From Cunninghamella blakesleeana (Eukaryota > Mucoromycota > Mucoromycetes > Mucorales > Cunninghamellaceae): a stretch of 64,000 nucleotides of DNA. Shown here piece after piece: positions 45,045 through 55,619 of the stretch (the first letter of the stretch is position 1; each line of letters opens with the position of its first letter). The translations under genes were made by a program, and so were the position numbers. The stretch is taken from positions 2,969,501 through 3,033,500 of the forward strand of contig JAFCIZ010000005.1 of the NCBI GenBank assembly GCA_017871115.1, written 5' to 3'. The notes beneath the pieces were generated by a model that had not been told where the DNA came from, did not search any database, and saw only the letters and a list, made by a program, of their open reading frames with translations.

Positions 45045-45452
45045 ATATAAATATGCAATAAAAATAAAGAAATAAAATCTTTAAATAACACGTTTTTAAT
45101 ATAAAAACGTGGATAAATTCAATTTTAGTATTACTTTAATTGAGAATTATAAGATCTCCGCAAAGTTTTTATTTTTGGCAAAATATATAAAAATATATAA
45201 ACATATAAATGTAATAATTTATGCAAATTAACTAATAAAAAAATGAGATTATAAATTTATAAGTATTTCTCGTATCATATTAAAACTAGAAGATAGTTTA
45301 TGCTACGACAAAGCTTTGATACTATGTCCACGTGACTGCCTAATCTTACAAGAGTTATTACTGGATTTGATTACTAATTGTTCGACATTTTTCTATCTCT
45401 TTCTTTTTCTTTAAAATGGATATTTTTCTTTTTTCTGCTTTTTCTTTCAACA
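44350..45452. other. Divergent intergenic region, STE12 and F-box gene
   Basis: About 1.1 kb. It contains a long purine tract (44421-44510), (TA)n runs near 44850-44876 and 45011-45038, and one CACGTG at 45329-45334, about 120 bp upstream of the F-box start. No coding sequence is supported. Confidence 0.55.
44421..44510. repeat. Purine tract with (GA)n in the STE12 leader
   Basis: Ninety bases with A and G only, including about ten GA units. On the STE12 sense strand it is a CT-rich leader 70-160 nt before the ATG. Confidence 0.85.
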
Positions 45453-46547
45453 ATGATAAAAAATAATAATCTAGTGGATTTACCTATAGAAATAATAGAA
45501 AATATCGCATTTTATCTTGATATATGCACATTATGGCAACTCCTAGACACTTGTCAATATTGTCGTTACAGTTTGTTAAAAGCTAAAAAGTTATGGCATC
45601 GTATCGTATTCACATTTAATGATAATGATCAAACCCTTCATCTTCTTTATGCAACCTTGAGAAGGTTTCGAGATTCCAATGGGCATGGTATACGCCAGTT
45701 AGTAGAAGAGGTAATTTTTGCTGGATAGTATTAAAAAAAAAAAAAAAAAAAAAAAAAACCTTATATTTCAATATTATTTTAAGATATAATTTTAATATTT
45801 ATGTTATAATATATTATAATGCTATGTTGAAATATATTATACAAGTTATGCCAAAAAAAAAAAAAATTGGTATTATATTAATACATACATTTTGTATTAA
45901 AATAGGTTATAATGGATGGTACTGATGATTCAATGATTTCGCCAATTGTCATGATAGTCAAGTTTCCTAATTTAAAGTTTTTAAGTGCAAAACATCGCCG
46001 GTTTAATACTAATTTAAATGCTGATACCAAAGTATTACAAGAATTTTTAAGGCAAGGAACATTAAAGGAAAAAAGTCTTTCATTACAGCATTTCAATATT
46101 TATCACTATTTCATGGATAATGAACCTTATTTAGATGCATTTCAAAAAACAATAAATAGACTTAGTCGTTATGATCATGTTCAATTAGATATACGACGAT
46201 GTAGTGAATCTACAAATAATAGTAGTATACTTGAACAACAGCTTTCTCAATTAAATCTTTATATAAATGGCAATAACTCTGCACAAACTAATGATAATAG
46301 GCGAGATTATAATGGTTGTACAAAAATAATATCCAATTCAAGTCGATGTTGGAAATGTGACAATCTATTTACACGTTGCTGGAGCTGCCAACCTTTTTGT
46401 TTAAAGTGTAAAATAAAAAGATTACCAGCTATTGCAAATGACCACCAAAGACTAAAGGCTCAGTTAGATAGTCGTTCTTTGTCGATAAAAAAACAGCAAT
46501 TAAAAATAGAGGATGATTTAAAAGAAGAATTTAGCTTATTTGAATGA
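45453..46547 (+). CDS. F-box protein with C-terminal Cys cluster
   Basis: Exons 45453-45710 and 45906-46547 give 299 residues. I chose the ATG at 45453 because the F-box starts right after it (NLVDLPIEIIENIAFYL, then LWQLLDTCQYCRYSLLKAKKLWH); the in-frame ATG at 45378 would add a Phe-rich leader-like stretch. F-box proteins recruit substrates to SCF ubiquitin ligases through Skp1. The middle lacks recognisable LRR or WD repeats. Near the C-terminus six cysteines at ~234, 237, 244, 247, 251 and 254 form CxxC-x6-CxxC-x3-CxxC, probably a zinc site, followed by a charged helix. The intron holds a 26-A run. The substrate is unknown. Confidence 0.75.
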
Positions 46548-46690
46548 TTTTTATGCTAGCATTATCATTTTTAACCATTTTTATTGGCCAATAGACTTTT
46601 TTTTTTTGATATAAAAGATTACTAAATATTTAATTTCCAAAAATATAAATAAATCTCTTTTCTTGCTATTATATTATTCTATATTATTTA

Positions 46691-48394
46691 ATGGCAAAAG
46701 GACCCAGTTATTTATCGATTTTAATATGGTTAACACCTATTGTTGCCTCTACCACTTATAGTCATTTTAGAGAAGGTGAATATAATAAAGACATTTATTA
46801 ATTATTACCATAGGCTTATTTTTTTTCGTTATTTTGTGTTTTTGTCAGGTCCACCTGCTAAATCATGGACTCTGAAATATTATTTAATGTTAAGGATTGT
46901 TCAATGCTATTTAGCTGGTCCATCTAAATTATTAACTCTAAAACAAATACAAAAAGCTTCTGTAATAAGAGGCATGCCTTTGCCAAAATATTGTACTTCT
47001 ACTTCTATTGTAATTCCTCTTGCCTACCAAGAACAAGGCGGCAAGGTCCTTCAAACCTTATTTGACGAAAAAGTGAATAAAATGATAGGCTGGGAATGGT
47101 ATAAAGATCGTTATAGCTGTAATGAAGAATATAAAGGAATTTGGATTCAACCTCTTAATACTGAAAACAATAATTCAAAAAGAAAAACGCTATTGTATTT
47201 GCATGGTGGTGGCTATTTTTTGGTATGTTCATATTTTTTTATGTCAATATTTAGAAAAAAAAATAAGAAGTTTTTATAACAACTTTTATTTTTACTTTTC
47301 TAAATATTTAAAAAGGGCACTTACAAGTTGTATAGACCTCTTTTAGCAAAGATAGCAAAATTAGCTAACTGTAATGTACTAGCAGTGGATTATCGTCTTG
47401 CACCTCAGCATTCATTTCCTATCGCAGTAGAAGATGCTTTAGCCGCTTATTTGTATTTGTTAAACCCACCTTCCGACTCGCCTATACAAAGTGTCTCAGC
47501 TTCTGATATTTTTGTAGCAGGTGATAGTGCAGGTTAGTGATAAATAATAATAATGATAAAATAATAATAAGCTTTAGTTTTACATGTAGAATTAAATGAC
47601 TCTTATATTTTATAGGAGGTGGATTAACTCTCGCTTTATTGCTTTCTATTCGGGATTCTGGGCTTCCTGTACCTGCTGGAGGCATACCTATAAGCCCTTG
47701 GACTGATTTAACTAGATCATTACCATCTTGTGCAAGTAATCAAATAACTGACTATCTGCCTGGCATATTTAATGGATGGAAAAACGATATACCTGTACCT
47801 GAAGATACCTTATTAGCAATGGATGATGATGACCGTAGCTTGATAGATGATTTGGTAGATAAAGGACAATTGCAAGTTTACACCAAAAACCGATGCTTAA
47901 AACACTATCTTGTTAGCCCTATATTTGATAAATATCAGTTGCATGGTTTACCTCCTTTATTAATTCAAACTGGCGATGCTGAACAATTTCGAGATGAATC
48001 TATTTGTAGTGCTATTAAGGCAGCAGGGCACCTTAATACCAATCCCCCACCTTTAGATTCAACTACTCATCATTTTACTTACCCTCCAACTAAAGTAACT
48101 TTAGATTTATATGTAGACCAACCACATGTTTTTCAATTATTATTCCTGGGTACTAATTTGGCTACACAAGCAATTCAGAGATCCGTAGACACAATGGCCG
48201 AATTTATTCGTGATCAACCTTTATCAGCATCACCTTCTTTGACTATTCGCTTGATATCACCTGATGGTCATTCTAATAACGTAACAGATGATATGATTAA
48301 AGTACATGCTGAAGTATGGGACGATTGGCAAAATCGATTAGAACATCCTAGTTTAAAAGAACGTATGGATAAGATTTTAAGACATCGATTATAG
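46691..48394 (+). CDS. Alpha/beta hydrolase of the hormone-sensitive-lipase type, N-terminally membrane anchored
   Basis: Four exons (46691-46775, 46849-47222, 47316-47532, 47616-48394) give 484 residues. The N-terminus (SYLSILIWLTPIVAS) is a likely signal anchor. The oxyanion motif HGGGYF (147-152), the DYRLAPQHSFPIAVEDALAA block and the nucleophile elbow GDSAGG (Ser ~224, split by intron 3) are characteristic of HSL-family esterases. Likely acid and base are the Asp in TGDAEQFRDES and the His in DQPHVFQ. The family hydrolyses ester bonds of lipids, sterols or xenobiotics; the substrate is not predictable. The second intron acceptor is AAG. It starts 143 bp after the F-box gene. Confidence 0.88.
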
Positions 48395-48634
48395 TTTAAA
48401 TTTAATAAAAATAATTCTATCACTTTGAAAATAAATAAATAATAATAATAGTAATAAATACTTTTATATAAATGCATAATCATTTTTTTTATTTTCTATA
48501 TATATCTCCTTATGATATATATTTTATAAAGTACGTATGGGATATTCATGCTAGTAGTTAAAGCAGATTTATATTTTTATTCCTAATAATATTAATATAT
48601 AAGCATACTATTTCTGAAAATATATATTTAAGAT

Positions 48635-49829
48635 TTATAATGAGATATCCATAGCATCGCCCTCTGTTACATCAACCAAGCTTTTTACAGATTCCTTAAG
48701 AATTGCAGTTGTTCCTCTTGGGTAAACGTAGCGGCCTTCTTTAATACCTCGTTCATTTGGTCTACCATGATTACGTAAATAATCTGTCTTATCTTTTTCA
48801 ATTACACATACATCAACATTTGAACCAGAGCCAAGATCGTTAAAAATACCTGCTTCAATAGCATCGTTTACTATTTGAATTGCTTCTTCTCTCTAATAAA
48901 TTAGGATATCATAAGATCCATTAATTTATCAATTTATCAATTTATATATTATATAAGGGTTATATATATAAACAAGTACTTACAGTCATGTTAGGTTTCC
49001 ACCGACTTTCAAAAACGCTCATTGCCGCTAGAGATCCTGAACCCATAGTAACATAAGGTAATTTATCAGTACTGCCATGAGGGTAGACTGTATATAATGC
49101 TGGACCTGTGGGATCAAACCCACCTAATACTAATGCTGCACCAATGTGTCCTTGATATTTGAATAACATTTGCTTTAATAATGTCATAGCAGTAACAACG
49201 CGTGATTGACGTCCAGTTGATAATCTGTGTAATTCCATTTGTGAGCTAATTAAATTGGTAGTAAATTCTGTATCTGCTGCTGTACCTGCACCACAGCAAT
49301 AGCTGTTTTTTTTAACAAAAAAAAGGGTTTTATGTTACTATTTCAAAATGGTATTAAAGTAATGATGATATATATGTTTATATTGATAGTTTATATTATA
49401 TAATATATATTTATAAATGCATTACATATTAGGGGCAATATAATGGATTTTCTCACAATTTTTATCTGCAACAATAGGACCTTCAGTAGCACGAGTATCA
49501 GCGCCTAAACAAATGCCATCCTAGTATTTATTGTATTAAATAAAAAGTATTAATTAATTAGAAAATACAATTTAGATTCAATATTCAGTATTTTATGATT
49601 ACTTTAAAAATAACACCAACAATAGTAGTACCAGTGCTCGTAGCCTTAGGAGGTCGAGTTCCTTTTGATTCTAATGCTTGATTTCTTTACATTCAATAAA
49701 AAAAGAAAAAGAAAAAGAAATAAGTCATGTTTTATTTCATCAGTATAAAGTATCGCCTTTAAATGCTGTATACCTGATAACATTATCGAAATTAAAACCA
49801 CCTTTAGGTAATGTATATTTGGTAGCCAT
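48635..49829 (-). CDS. PUP1: 20S proteasome subunit beta-2 (PUP1/PSMB7)
   Basis: Five exons (49829-49774, 49684-49603, 49520-49426, 49302-48984, 48892-48635) give 269 residues. The propeptide ends at TSTG and the mature chain begins [20 protein letters not shown], so the catalytic Thr1 is residue 38. Further marks are [32 protein letters not shown] and [19 protein letters not shown]. The C-terminal extension ([14 protein letters not shown] and onward) is the arm that wraps beta3. Beta-2 provides the trypsin-like activity of the proteasome. The gene shares a 369-bp divergent promoter with CDC6. Confidence 0.96.
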
Positions 49830-50198
49830 TATGAAGTTTCAAATAAAAATGTAATAAAGTATAAAGTTATAAAATAAAAAGAAGAAAAAAAGTACGCGTC
49901 AGTCTCTTCAAAGAAAAAAGAACGGAATTTTAATTAGAAATATGCTTGAAGTTAATATGTGTCACGTGCTTTCTGAAAACGATTTGCAGTCACATTCTGA
50001 ACTAATATCCATATTAAAAGTAATATTTTGGACCAATCATGTGCACTTTTGATGTCGGTTAAAAAAATATAATAGCTTTTTTTTTTATATAAATATTGTA
50101 ATTCTATATCTTTTACTATTTTGTACATATTTTATTTTTCACACACATATAATTGCAAATATCACATTCATATATACATATTCGAATTATAAATTACA
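49830..50198. promoter_or_regulatory. Bidirectional promoter of PUP1 and CDC6 with MCB-like, CACGTG and CCAAT elements
   Basis: Only 369 bp separate the two start codons. It holds ACGCGT at 49894-49899 (the MluI cell-cycle box bound by MBF in yeasts), CACGTG at 49963-49968, and CCAAT at 50033-50037. An MCB would fit G1/S expression of CDC6. These are short words, so the functional reading is an inference. Confidence 0.4.
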
Positions 50199-51783
50199 AT
50201 GGCTAATGTTTTAAAGAGATCGCGAGCATATGAAAACAATTCAGGTATTTTTTTTATAAATAATTAGATATTCATATTATAATCATATATATATATATAT
50301 ATATATTTACCTATATTTATATTATTACAAATGATAGTAGCTATGTCTAAAAGACAGCAACAAAAACAAATAAATGATGAAAATACTGTACCAATTCCTT
50401 TAACGAAGCCAAATAATATCAATAATAATAAAGTAACAACACTTCAACATACCATGAAAAACGCATCTATTAATGAAGCTGATTTATTCCAACAAGCAAA
50501 AGCACTTTTTCGTCGTACTACTATACCCACAAGATTAATAGGTCGTGATCATGAACTTTCTATACTTGAGAATTTCTGGGAACAACATGTTATTCAAAAT
50601 CGACCTGGATGTTTATATATATCTGGTTCACCTGGAACAGGTAAAACAGCCATGTTAGATCATGTTATTAATTCTTATCAAAACAAAAAGAATACAAACA
50701 GTAAAATTAATAAAAACAATAAAAACACACACCAAACAAAAACTATTATGATCAACTGTATGTCTGTTAATGAACCCAAAGCTATATATGCCAAGTTAAT
50801 CACAGAATTAAAGCCATCCTTTCAGCCTACTTTGTTATCATCAAATGAAATTTTACTTCAAACTGAACAATTATTAAATGGAAAGAAAAATATATTAAAC
50901 GTGGTCATACTTGATGAAATTGATCATTTAGTCACAAAAGATCAGGATGTATTATATAAAATATTTGAATGGGCCTCTTTACCTCAATCAAGACTAGTAT
51001 TAATTGGAATAGCGAACGCACTGGATTTGACAGATCGTGTTTTACCAAGACTAAGGGCTAAAAATTGCGAACCTCAATTACTTCACTTTAATCCTTATCA
51101 AGTAAACGATATTTCAGCTATCATTAAAGATCGATTAACTTCACTTAATGGGCAATTGGTTCAGCCTCCTGCAATTGAATTATGTGCACGTAAAGTAGCT
51201 GCAAGTAAAGGTGACTTACGTACTGCGCTGGATGTTTGCCGTCAGGCAATTGAAATAGCGGAAAAAGAGTATAAACGTAAACCCAATGTCAATCCTTTGG
51301 GCAACCACAACTGTCAACCACAACAGCAACAACAGCCTAAAGTAACTATTGCACATATTGTAAAGGTGCTCCAATCCGTATTTGGTAATCCAATGATGGA
51401 AAAGCTAAATCAATTTAATCTTCAACAAAAAATTGTATTAGGAACTTTATCAAAAGTTAAAGAAATGGATGGCCAAGTTACCATGGTTAAGGTATGATAC
51501 TATAATTTATAATGCTATCATTTATGTGTGGAAATTTATATATTCTTTTTTTTTTTAGTTCCGTCAAATATATACTAGTATATTACGAAATAATGGCACT
51601 TTAAATCCTTTAACGAACACTGAATTAACTGATATTATTTCAACAATTGAAACAAATGGAATATTGACTTTCAAATCAAAAAGCAAAGACATTATGAAAA
51701 GACAATTAGTTCTAAATGTTCAGGAAACTGACATACAAAAAATGATCGATCAGGTACCTATATTACAAACATTATTCAAATAA
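50199..51783 (+). CDS. CDC6: DNA replication licensing ATPase CDC6
   Basis: Three exons (50199-50244, 50338-51491, 51559-51783) give 474 residues. The AAA+ core has Walker A GSPGTGKT (112-119), Walker B VVILDEID (Asp-Glu 208-209), the sensor-1 region LVLIGIANALDLTDRVLPRL and the sensor-2 region ASKGDLRTALDVCRQAIEIAE; a winged-helix end is shared with exon 3. Cdc6 loads MCM2-7 with ORC and Cdt1 at origins. ORC1 is excluded by length and the absence of a BAH domain. The first intron acceptor could be either AG of TAGTAG, a 3-nt difference. The short basic N-terminus has no Ser/Thr-Pro sites. Confidence 0.9.
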
Positions 51784-52197
51784 TAATAACATAAATAAAA
51801 CAAAATTCCTAGCTTTTTAATTGCAACTAAAAAGTAATATGAAATGTAATGTATATTAATCACAGAAGTACATAGTATTGTATTATGCAAGCTTTCTTTA
51901 TAAATAAATAAATAAACAAATATAGTTTTTAGTTTTATTTATCGATTGCCATTTCTTTTCGGGTTTATACTAAATCATGGCTTTTATTCATTATATTAAT
52001 AACAATGTAAAAAAGTATAGATTCAAGTGAATAGTTTAGTGTGTCATGATCAGATTACTGGGGTTAAAATAATGTGTACAAAAATCGCCATACCCCCACA
52101 AAATGGTGAGACTTTATAAATAAATATGAACTCTATAAATTTTTACTTTTTACTTTTTTCTTTTTTCTCTCTTTTTACTTCATGAATAAGAAAAAAA
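51784..52197. other. Intergenic region, CDC6 to GILT-like gene
   Basis: About 410 bp, AT-rich, ending in a CT-rich leader (52140-52180) just before the GILT-like ATG. No other feature. Confidence 0.5.
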
Positions 52198-53103
52198 ATG
52201 TATTCTCTAATTGTTGTACTTGTAATAAATTTTTTATTATTCACTTTTGTTCAAAATCAACCATTGCAATACTATATCAACAAACAAAATGACGATAATA
52301 CTTCATTTGTACCAGTAGACTTATTTGTCATGAGCAAATGTCCCGACGCAGTTTATTGTGAACAAGTCTTTAAGCAAGTACTACAAAGGGTAAAAGTGCC
52401 AGTTCAATTGGATATCAATTATATAGCAGAGTATAATCCTGATAAACCTTATCAGCATATATGGTAATAAAATAATGATAGTAGAAAGTTAAAAATCATA
52501 TAATTGAAAAGGTATTATGTATTATGTATATATTATTGAATAGTAAGCATGGTGAAAGTGAATGTTTAGGAAATATACAACAACTATGCTATCATAACAC
52601 ATACCCTCAAATCAATCAGTGGTTTCGATTTAATTTATGTTTGAATAAACACTATAGGGAAATTGGATTGGATAATGACTTAGCCGAGTCATGTGGTAAT
52701 TTAAATAATATTAATCTTGTTTAGCAGTATATAAAATTGTGAAAGATAATTGATTTTGTATTTATAATTTAAAATAGCTTATCAGTTAAGTACATCTTAT
52801 GAACCAGTAAATCAATGCGTTCAAAGTGATTTTGGTGTTGGTTTATTAATAGAAAGTGCACAAAAAACAAAGGCATTACAAATCTCGTAAGTGTTATATT
52901 TTAAAATTTATTAATGTTTTTAGAGTTTACTAATTTTATTGCTATGATAAAATAATCTTTTTAGTAAAAGTTGTACTGTTTTCATTGATAATAAACTAAG
53001 GTGCATTCATGACGGTATTTGGAAGGACTGTGAAGGAGGATATCAAGTTGAGGATTTTGTAAAATCCATTGAAGATGCTTATTATCGTCATCATCAAAAG
53101 TGA
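52198..53103 (+). CDS. GILT-like secreted thiol reductase family protein
   Basis: Four exons (52198-52463, 52544-52695, 52778-52886, 52965-53103) give 221 residues. A signal peptide (LIVVLVINFLLFTFV) is followed by VPVDLFVMSKCPDAVYCEQV, then CKHGESECLGNIQQLC across the first junction, NQCVQSDFGVGLL, and CTVFIDNKLRCIHDGIWKDC. The CKHG...CxGN(I/M)QQLC signature defines the gamma-interferon-inducible lysosomal thiol reductase family. Fungal members are secreted or vacuolar and poorly studied. Here the active-site CxxC is CPDA (Cys48), with the next Cys at 54, so it differs from the CGxC of human GILT. It is convergent with POP3, with 71 bp between the stops. Confidence 0.82.
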
Positions 53104-53174
53104 TGTTTTATATATTAACTTGTAATGATACAAGCAATTAGTTATTACTGTTAATAAAATAATAATAAAGTATT

Positions 53175-54091
53175 TTATTTCAATGCAGTTATGACAGATT
53201 TAGTAGTATGAGGTTCAGGAGTAATTTTTTTTTGTTTAATATTAGAAGATGTTTCTAATATTTTGATGCAAGTGTTGTTATAATGAACTGGTAATAAAGG
53301 ATTGGTAGGCCATGAGGTTTGGGTTAAAGGAACCTCATGAAGACAAACCCTTAAAGCCTCTTCTTCTACAGAGGTATAATTGGAGGATAATTCAATTAAC
53401 AGACACGATGCTTTTGATAGATTAAGGGTTTTTGCTAATGCTTTTTCAGCATTTAACGGTAATGGTACCAATTTAATACCTGATAAAACAGACATTGATA
53501 ATAGGTGTGTGCATAATTGTAGAGGCTTAATATCGCGACGACAAATAAATATAACTGGTGTCAAGCCTTTATCACTATTTATATCTACTTCTGTTTTCTT
53601 TGTATGTCTTTGATATTTAATTACTTTCTCTAAATGCCTCGTTACACTGTTTATTCCTAATAATAGTCGCATTTCAGATAATATTAATGGCTTATTCATT
53701 ATAGATTTTCCTTTCACCTTGGCAGATAATGAACGTCTATACTGCCCAACAGGATCCAATACTCTAATTATTTTATATTATATAAAAAATAAAAATTAAT
53801 TCATATTAATTATATGTCGAAAATAATTATGTAGAGTTTAATTTAAAAATTTACTTTAATAGATTATCTAAAATTCTTATGTTTAGATCAGCTTCAATGC
53901 GAGGCCTATTTTATCATGAAATAAGAGGACTTTAATACTATATGTTTGAATAAACTATTTTATTGTAAATAATCATGTTTTAATTACCACTTAAAAGAAA
54001 ATGGCGTATCAAGAATATTACGGTATATAATTTTATTTGTTTTTGCTTTTTTTCTTAAGGTGTCATTATTTTTATCATTATTATCTGACAT
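53175..54091 (-). CDS. POP3: RNase P/MRP subunit POP3
   Basis: Three exons (54091-53988, 53905-53855, 53763-53175) give 247 residues. The features align in order with yeast Pop3: a basic start, then IIYRNILDTPFSFKWPRI (yeast has VYKPVLDNPF and WPRV), a VIFICRRD strand, GIKLVPLPLNAEKALAKTL with CLLIEL, and the end SWPTNPLLPVHYNNTCIKIL. Pop3 is an L7Ae-like RNA-binding subunit of RNase P and RNase MRP, needed for tRNA 5' and pre-rRNA processing. Both internal joins are phase 2 and restore the conserved TPFSFKWPRI and LLKVLDPVGQYRR. The last exon alone would not be recognisable. Confidence 0.82.
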
Positions 54092-54550
54092 TTTTTATGT
54101 TTAGAGAAAAAAAATTTTGAAGGTTTTTTTTTGTAGTTATTTATTTATTGAGAGAGCTAATCTCCGATTTAAAATTATCAATAAATTTTCCCAGTTTTTT
54201 GTTTTTCTTTTTTTGGTTTATATTGTAATAACTGCAGATAATTATTTAAGAACCAGCTTTTTATGCCCATTATATGTAACCAACAATACCTTCATACGAT
54301 TTCTATCATATTAGTAACTATTACAGAGTTAAAAAAAGTTTTTTGAAAGGCATGTTAGTATACCTTACCAAGTAACTTCAAAAAAAAAAAAATCGTCAGA
54401 TTCACACCAATTAATGAGATAATTGAAATTTCATTTTTTCTTGATTCGAATTTAAAGCTAACAATATTACCTGATATAATTGAATTTTTTTTATAATAAA
54501 AAAAGATAAATAGGCTATAGTTTTATTATAATAATATATTAATTTAATGG
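54092..54550. other. Intergenic region, POP3 to NDUFB7
   Basis: About 460 bp. A 65-codon plus-strand ORF (54117-54314) runs opposite the POP3 leader, has no family signal, and is not called. Nothing else is seen. Confidence 0.5.
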
Positions 54551-54802
54551 TTATCTTGTAAAAATTAATACTCTATTCGTCATTTTGTTCTTTTGCGGCA
54601 GCAGCACGACGTTTAAAGTCATTTTATATTGACATTTTTCGTATGCATGGCGTTCGTTTTCACACTTCCAAGGAAGATAAAGGGATTCTTCACGACATTT
54701 ATTGAGTGACATTAACATTTTTGAGCAAACATCTCTATGTTCAATAGGCAAATGAGCCTTTGTCATTTCAGCTTGTGTATCTTGAGTATCAGGTACTAAC
54801 AT
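54551..54802 (-). CDS. Complex I subunit NDUFB7 (B18), C-terminus apparently frameshifted
   Basis: Eighty-three codons. The core HLPIEHRDVCSKMLMSLNKC then REESLYLPWKCENERHAYEKC matches NDUFB7, with twin CX9C motifs (Cys 26/36 and 47/57) as in CHCH-fold proteins of the intermembrane space. NDUFB7 is an accessory subunit of the membrane arm of NADH:ubiquinone oxidoreductase. After KCQYK the open frame becomes unrelated (MTLNVVLLPQ), while another frame reads DFKRRAAAAKEQNDE and stops at 54573-54575, which looks like the true end. The shift falls in a four-base T-run (54622-54625). No intron can explain it. The gene may be mutated or the base count may be an assembly error. Confidence 0.8.
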   Translation of the reverse strand: MLVPDTQDTQAEMTKAHLPIEHRDVCSKMLMSLNKCREESLYLPWKCENERHAYEKCQYKMTLNVVLLPQKNKMTNRVLIFTR

Positions 54803-55619
54803 AATGTATATATTTATATACTCTAAAAAAAATATGTAAAGTTAAAAAAAAAAGATATAATTGAAATTTCTTTTTTTATTTTATATTAATTCATATAATA
54901 TATTTTGTGACCAAACACCAAATACTAGTCAAATTTAATTATAAAGCCTTTTGTATTCATTAGGTATCCTGTATTTTTCATACCACATTTGCCTATTCTA
55001 TGGATATATATAGCACATTCCTTTGACCTTTCCCAGGTATTAGAATGATTTGCAGTATAGCCTCCATAACTAATAGGAATATAGCTAGACCCAATCCATA
55101 TTTGTATACAAATATCATTTTTGCAGCTTTTATTACCATCAGAATACATTTTCATACCTTCACCCCAACTAACCTCTTTATCACCATTAATAGAAATTGT
55201 TTAATATAAGGAGTCATTGTAATTATTTGTGTTGAATTTATCAATTAAAATTATACAAAAAATTAAAAACAAAGAAATATTGTGAAACTTTTGGTTAACC
55301 TTTATTCAAATGTATAAGAAAAGGGTTGTATTTATATTTTTTAGTGGATTAGTGACACTGGGCTTAGTTTATATGTTATATAATATGAAAATAGAGTTAT
55401 AAAGTTATCTAGTAAAGGTAACGTGAATTAGAATGGAGTTTAAAGTATGTCTATGGTAATGGATCTGCGGGATTAGAAGATTTAAAGTTATAGCATAGCA
55501 TAAGCTAATAGGAATAGATCATTTTGTATCAGGTACACAGTAGTGATTTTATAATAAATATCAAGTATTTCATGTGTATTATAAGTGTATTATAATTATG
55601 AAGTCATTTAATATTGTTA
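54803..55619. other. Region between NDUFB7 and the first LINE copy, with an orphan Cys-containing ORF
   Basis: About 820 bp. Besides the ORF at 54925-55155 (listed separately), the stretch 55200-55619 holds no clear coding sequence. The homology between the two LINE copies ends at about 55634, so DNA left of that is host sequence or a different element. Confidence 0.5.
54925..55155 (-). CDS. Unrecognised small ORF or terminal exon
   Basis: Seventy-six codons from the ATG; the open frame extends further upstream to about 55205 without another ATG (NGDKEVSWGEG before it). The residue composition (five Cys, several Gly/Tyr/Asn) is unlike the AT-noise ORFs of this window, so it may be a real terminal exon or the remains of a gene. 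An out-of-frame ATG at about 55221 has a leader-like upstream sequence and shifts frame soon after. I do not recognise a family. It lies at the boundary between the housekeeping gene block and the LINEs. Confidence 0.3.
   Translation of the reverse strand: MKMYSDGNKSCKNDICIQIWIGSSYIPISYGGYTANHSNTWERSKECAIYIHRIGKCGMKNTGYLMNTKGFIIKFD

Noticed and set aside
45378..45452. Upstream in-frame start for the F-box gene
   Set aside because: It would add a Phe/Leu/Ser-rich stretch encoded by a pyrimidine-rich leader; the F-box begins right after the ATG at 45453.
54117..54314. 65-codon plus-strand ORF near the POP3 5' end
   Set aside because: No homology seen and located antisense to the POP3 leader; likely chance.
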